64,000 bases of DNA from Erythrobasidium yunnanense. Its lineage: Eukaryota > Basidiomycota > Cystobasidiomycetes > Erythrobasidiales > Erythrobasidiaceae. The notes under the pieces are model-generated. The model searched no databases. It saw only the letters and a program-made list of their open reading frames with translations, and was not told where the DNA came from. Every line of letters begins with the position of its first letter. Within the stretch, counting starts at the first letter, position 1. The translations under genes and the position numbers were made by a program. This document shows positions 60,062-64,000 of this stretch, one piece after another. The stretch is from NCBI GenBank assembly GCA_001600175.1, contig BCJC01000008.1, positions 1,304,781 through 1,368,780 on the forward strand, in the 5' to 3' direction.

Positions 60062-63000
60062 CTACCCGCCTACACCTCTTCCGAAAGGCTTGAGTAAAGC
60101 CGTGGAGTCTACCACTAACCTCGCTAGTTTCGCGACGTTCGCCTCAGCTGCCACAACCTCTTTCGTTAGTTCCAAGCCGCAGGATTCTTTCAGGATCTGG
60201 GCTATCCTCTCGGCTTGATCATTTGTGTAAAGCACAAAGTCATCCGGGTCGGTTCGCTCACGATGTATCTTCTGCTTAGTCTCTTCATTTGGCTTATTTG
60301 ACAGCAATGAGTATGCTGATTCCGGCACAAGGCTGGGATCATTATTCAAGCCTCGCGTCACCAATGGTAGAAGCGTGTTGTAGACGGAAGTATAGCTTGA
60401 CCGGTTAAAAGGTCGATCGACTGGCAAACCCATCAGCGACAGCTGGCTATGCAACGAACGAAGGGTATACCTATGATCTCGAAAGGCTGCGAGACTGTCA
60501 TCACATTGTGCTTTCCATCGTGGTGGTAGCGGAACTCATAGCAGCCAGGTTGCCAGAACAGCCTGTTGTCTGTATAAAGCAGACTGCCACGCTTCTTTGG
60601 CGCATTTGGCCCGCCTACAGATCCCGATGCCCCTTCGACTGCCAAAGACACGTCGCCTTGCCATTCATCAGGATAGATGCCATGCCATCTTCCGTGACTT
60701 CGGATGCGAGTGACCAGCTTGCTTTTGTTTCCGCCTAGGCGATAGAGACCGATCCAATCTTTGCGTGTGCAATCCGCCGGCGCTTCCCAATTGACTCTGA
60801 TTGGCTCTCCCAGCTGATATTTGGGTAAAGCAGCTGAACGAGGTAGATCAGGTAAAGAGTGTTTATGGTCTTGCGACACCAGCTCCGATGGCTCCAACTG
60901 CAATGAGTAAGCTGAAGCGTCGAGATCGGCAACGTCCGTCACTCGACTGCGATACCTGCGGTCAGCCCGACACATTCAATATGCCAACGGAGCCCTTACG
61001 TGATCAGGAGCCGTTCGCCTTGCTCTTTCAGCAGAACCTTCGTGTTCTCTACATAGCCAGTAAGCTTGGGTCCAGCTATGATTGGGCGTTCCTTCAGCTT
61101 GTCTCGGTGAGTGCGGCGAACATACAGGCTTACATTTGCGCAAGAAATCCTCGACAGCGAGCGAAGTGTCATCGAACACCCGCTCAATCGTGCCTTGGAA
61201 CTCTTGTACAACCTTCTGTACTTGCGGAGGGGCACGCTGGGTTTGCTTGCTGGCTACGCCTCTGAAAGTCTTGGTGACACCGGCCTCCTTGCGAAGCGCA
61301 TTCCCGTACAGTCTCTTCATGTGAGGGCTAAAGTAGTAATTATACCTTAGCTAGACTAGAAGCGTCGAGCTGAATGTAGCGTACCTCTCTACGCAAGACA
61401 GGAACCAGAAGTGGGAGAGGACACTGAACGCAGCCAGAGCTCCAACTAGCTTGCTACCGCTGATAAGTGCGATTCCAAAGAAGGCGGCGCCTCCCATGAC
61501 TTTGCATGTTAGTCAGTCAGCCATCCTCCCCTAAGAAAACCTTGGTGACAGCTTACTTCGCTCTGGGTTGTTGACGTGTCTGTAGATGCCCGTATAGGCT
61601 AGCTCCGATGGCGCCTCATCATTCTGAATGAAGAAATCTCCGTAGAACCAGCCGAAGCGGCCTAACGTATCGTAAATAGCTTTCGATGTCCAGATGTGCA
61701 GAGCGAGAAGTAGCTGGAGAGATGCACATTTCGGTCAGTAGACAGTATGCGACTGTTCTCCGCCCATTCAGAACAGACTTACGCAGCCCAAAACATGGCG
61801 AAGCTGCTCGGTCGAAATCCGCCAGTCATAGCACCGTAAAGCCAGTATAGAGAAGGATGCTGTCATATAATCTGATGAGTCAAGAAGCCAACGCGTTCGA
61901 ATTGTCTGAACGACTTACCGTATACCATGCATAGCTGGTGTAGACATTCCCATTTCAGCGTAGTTCACGACCTCGCGGTGACCAGCTTCATACTCACACT
62001 CATGTTGTATATGCTCTTCCAGTTGTTGAAGGCCTCCTCGACTGCCGTAAACCCTGTTCCTTCATAATGATAGTGCTTGAGGAAATGTCTGACCATCCAT
62101 TTCTTCTCGCTCTGCGCTTTCAGCACGTTTCCGAGTACAAATGTATGTATAAAGCGCCAGCCCAGTGCATTGGCACATAAAGCGGATATTTGTGCATTCC
62201 GGCTCAGGAAAGGCAAAATGAAGCTTAGACCGATGTAAAACATGGCGACTGCAAATCCGAAGTCGGTAGCTCGCAGGGGATCGAAGTTCTTCAGGATCAC
62301 TTGATCGTGGCGGAAATAGTACGTATTTAGGTCATGTCGAGAGCGGAGGTGAGGCTTAGACACAGCGCGTGTAGGACTATGAGGGAGGAAATGCGCAGCG
62401 ACCGGAGTCCTGGATCGCACTCCGAAATCTTCGAGATGTAGCTCCTCGTCTGCATCTAGGTCGGCAGACTCTGAGGAAGCGTTTGATGATCGTCGATCGT
62501 GCTGGAAGCGGTGTGCTGAGGCATCGGTATCTGTGTCTTCATTGTCGGATGTGGCAGGGGTGTCGACGAGAGGGTCATGATCTGATGCGACTGCTGAAGA
62601 GGAGGAAGAGAACGCTTGCTCGGTCTCGGCGGTACCACTGCCCTTTGCTATCTGAGCCGATGTCGAGGCTTGCTGGAATGGCTTTCGCATCGCAATAGGC
62701 TTGCGTTCGCCATAGACCCTCTCGATATGCGGATTCTCGAAGAAGACAAGGAATGCGAACTGACAAGCGTGTGCTGCCAGACTGACGTAGAGGACTGTTT
62801 CGCTTCCGACGATGAGGCTCAGGCCGTAGTATCCTGCGTAGCCGACCGAATACATCGGGTGAGGGGCCATCTCGAAAACACCATCGAAGACGAGGTTCTG
62901 CAGCGAGATGAAGAAGGCATCTGCCCAGTACCAGGCCAGATCGGTAATGATTCGGTGGGCATCCATCTTGACCCAGAGGTTGAAGAGGATGAGCGTCAGG

Positions 63001-63776
63001 CCGGACACCCAACGAACAAGGTAGAGCACCATCGCTTTGCTGTCTGACGTGTCTGGCGTGGTGAGGTGGGAGATACCGAAGAGAAAGTAGCAGAGGAAAT
63101 CATTGAGGAGGATGACATCGACGCTGGATCGGAATAAGACCCAGACATTGTACTCGATAGGATGAGCGTCGAAATCGTAGTCCTTGCCCAGCTTGATGGT
63201 GACTTGTCGCTGGATCCAGGCTTTCATTCTCGGATGCTTGTTTTCATCGAGGAAGCCGCTTCTTCTGAACCAATTGACTATCCATTTCTGCTTGCTCTGC
63301 TTCGTGAGGATGTAGCCTAGACCGGCGCTGAGTATCGAGGTTAGGGGTCAGTACGGGATCTTCAGCATGAAAGCGTGACAGCTCAGACGAGACGCACTTA
63401 TATGCGAGGCGCCATACTGCAAAGCTGACCATGAACAGGATACGACTTGTACTTCGAGGAAGCCAGAGCCATAGCAGAATCTGAGAGCCTAGCAGGAACA
63501 GCGTAACGAGGTCCAGAGATGATTTCGGCAGACGTGGATCAAATAGGCCCGTCAAGACATCTTCGGTGTGCGGTACAGCAAACACTGCAGTGATCTGGTC
63601 ATCTATGAACGTCAAGCGATCCAGAACAGACGCTCACCTGTGCCATCCGGCGTCCTCCCCAAGACCTGCTCATTCTTGGGACTTTCTGACCTCGAGCGAG
63701 ATTCTCCTGCCTCTGTTACTCCCTCTACGCCTGATACAGCCTTGTTACGGCGACGCAGCTCGCCTTCATGCGCCAT
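60062..63776 (-). CDS. CHO2: Phosphatidylethanolamine N-methyltransferase, Cho2-like
   Basis: Cho2 carries out the first SAM-dependent methylation of phosphatidylethanolamine toward phosphatidylcholine in the ER membrane. The multi-exon gene encodes about 1,000 aa. The ATG at 63776 starts [20 protein letters not shown], followed by [20 protein letters not shown], the family opening. Two homologous membrane halves follow: [60 protein letters not shown] in the first, with the SAM/lipid motif HPMYSVGY, and later [20 protein letters not shown] with further spans. The cytosolic tail has [20 protein letters not shown], then [20 protein letters not shown] and [20 protein letters not shown]. An acidic Ser-rich insert ([20 protein letters not shown]) separates the halves. 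The C-terminus ends KPFGRGVGG. Confidence 0.92.
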
Positions 63777-63902
63777 GCTTGAATTGGAGGATAAGACACG
63801 TCGGCAAGGTCATTCAGATCAAAGGACGGAATCGCAACCCTTTCAACCGCTAATACGTTCGTATCGTATCCGCACGACTGTGTCATCTTAGGGGCTACGT
63901 GA

Positions 63903-64000
63903 ATGCTCATGACCAGCTCGAGATTCCTCTATGCGCCCTCGTCATCTCCACTATCGCATGCCACCGAATCAGACGCAGAGTCATCTCCGACAGACTTAGA
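63903..64000 (+). CDS. Possible 5' end of a divergent gene, truncated by window
   Basis: An ATG at 63903 (with a second in-frame ATG at 63909) opens a frame that reaches the window end without a stop: MLMTSSRFLYAPSSSPLSHA followed by TESDAESSPTDL. It is Ser/Pro-rich, as many N-termini here are, and lies 126 bp from the divergent CHO2 start. Thirty-two codons without a stop could be chance, so the call is weak. Confidence 0.3.
   Translation, partial: MLMTSSRFLYAPSSSPLSHATESDAESSPTDL

Overview
The window is nuclear DNA of a fungus. Genes are split by many short introns (about 45-80 bp, GT...AG, pyrimidine-rich 3' ends), intergenic gaps are short, and the gene families are fungal (Adp1-type ABCG half-transporter, Zn2Cys6 regulator, Cho2, Bmt6, Pol5). 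Intron density of 3-8 per gene and a fungal GH9 cellulase suggest a basidiomycete with a compact genome; the species cannot be named from sequence alone. Several gene models were rebuilt by hand by joining exons at GT/AG sites, and in each model counted to the base the exon sum was a multiple of three.

Layout. 1-8.7 kb: LSC2 (succinyl-CoA ligase beta, minus), BMT6 (25S rRNA methyltransferase, plus) sharing a 72-bp divergent promoter, an unknown minus-strand gene, and a rhomboid protease (plus). 8.7-20.3 kb: a large CaMKK-like protein kinase, an Adp1-like ABC half-transporter and an MFS transporter, all plus. 21-28.6 kb: TAF6 (plus) convergent with FAN1 nuclease (minus), then glutathione reductase (minus). 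28.9-38.1 kb: a minus-strand run of GH9 endoglucanase, a Pol I subunit RPA34-like gene, an SDR epimerase, mRNA cap methyltransferase ABD1, and a small protein built of three repeats. 38.7-51.8 kb: POL5 (plus) convergent with MSH3 (minus), CDC20 (minus), and a JMJD5-like JmjC gene (plus) divergent from CDC20 across 90 bp. 51.8-64 kb: a decayed reading frame, an MFS sugar transporter, a HARBI1-like transposase fragment, a Zn2Cys6 regulator, an Atg38/NRBF2-like autophagy subunit, and CHO2 (phospholipid methylation), with the possible start of another gene at the right edge.

Most genes are housekeeping functions in separate pathways and I see no single pathway cluster. Loose themes are nucleolar functions (BMT6, RPA34, POL5), DNA repair (FAN1, MSH3) and the adjacent sugar transporter and Zn2Cys6 regulator. 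No rRNA, tRNA, CRISPR array, virus-derived element or complete transposon was found. The most unusual items are the three-repeat protein at 37.3-38.1 kb, the HARBI1-like fragment and the decayed frame at 51.9-52.3 kb.
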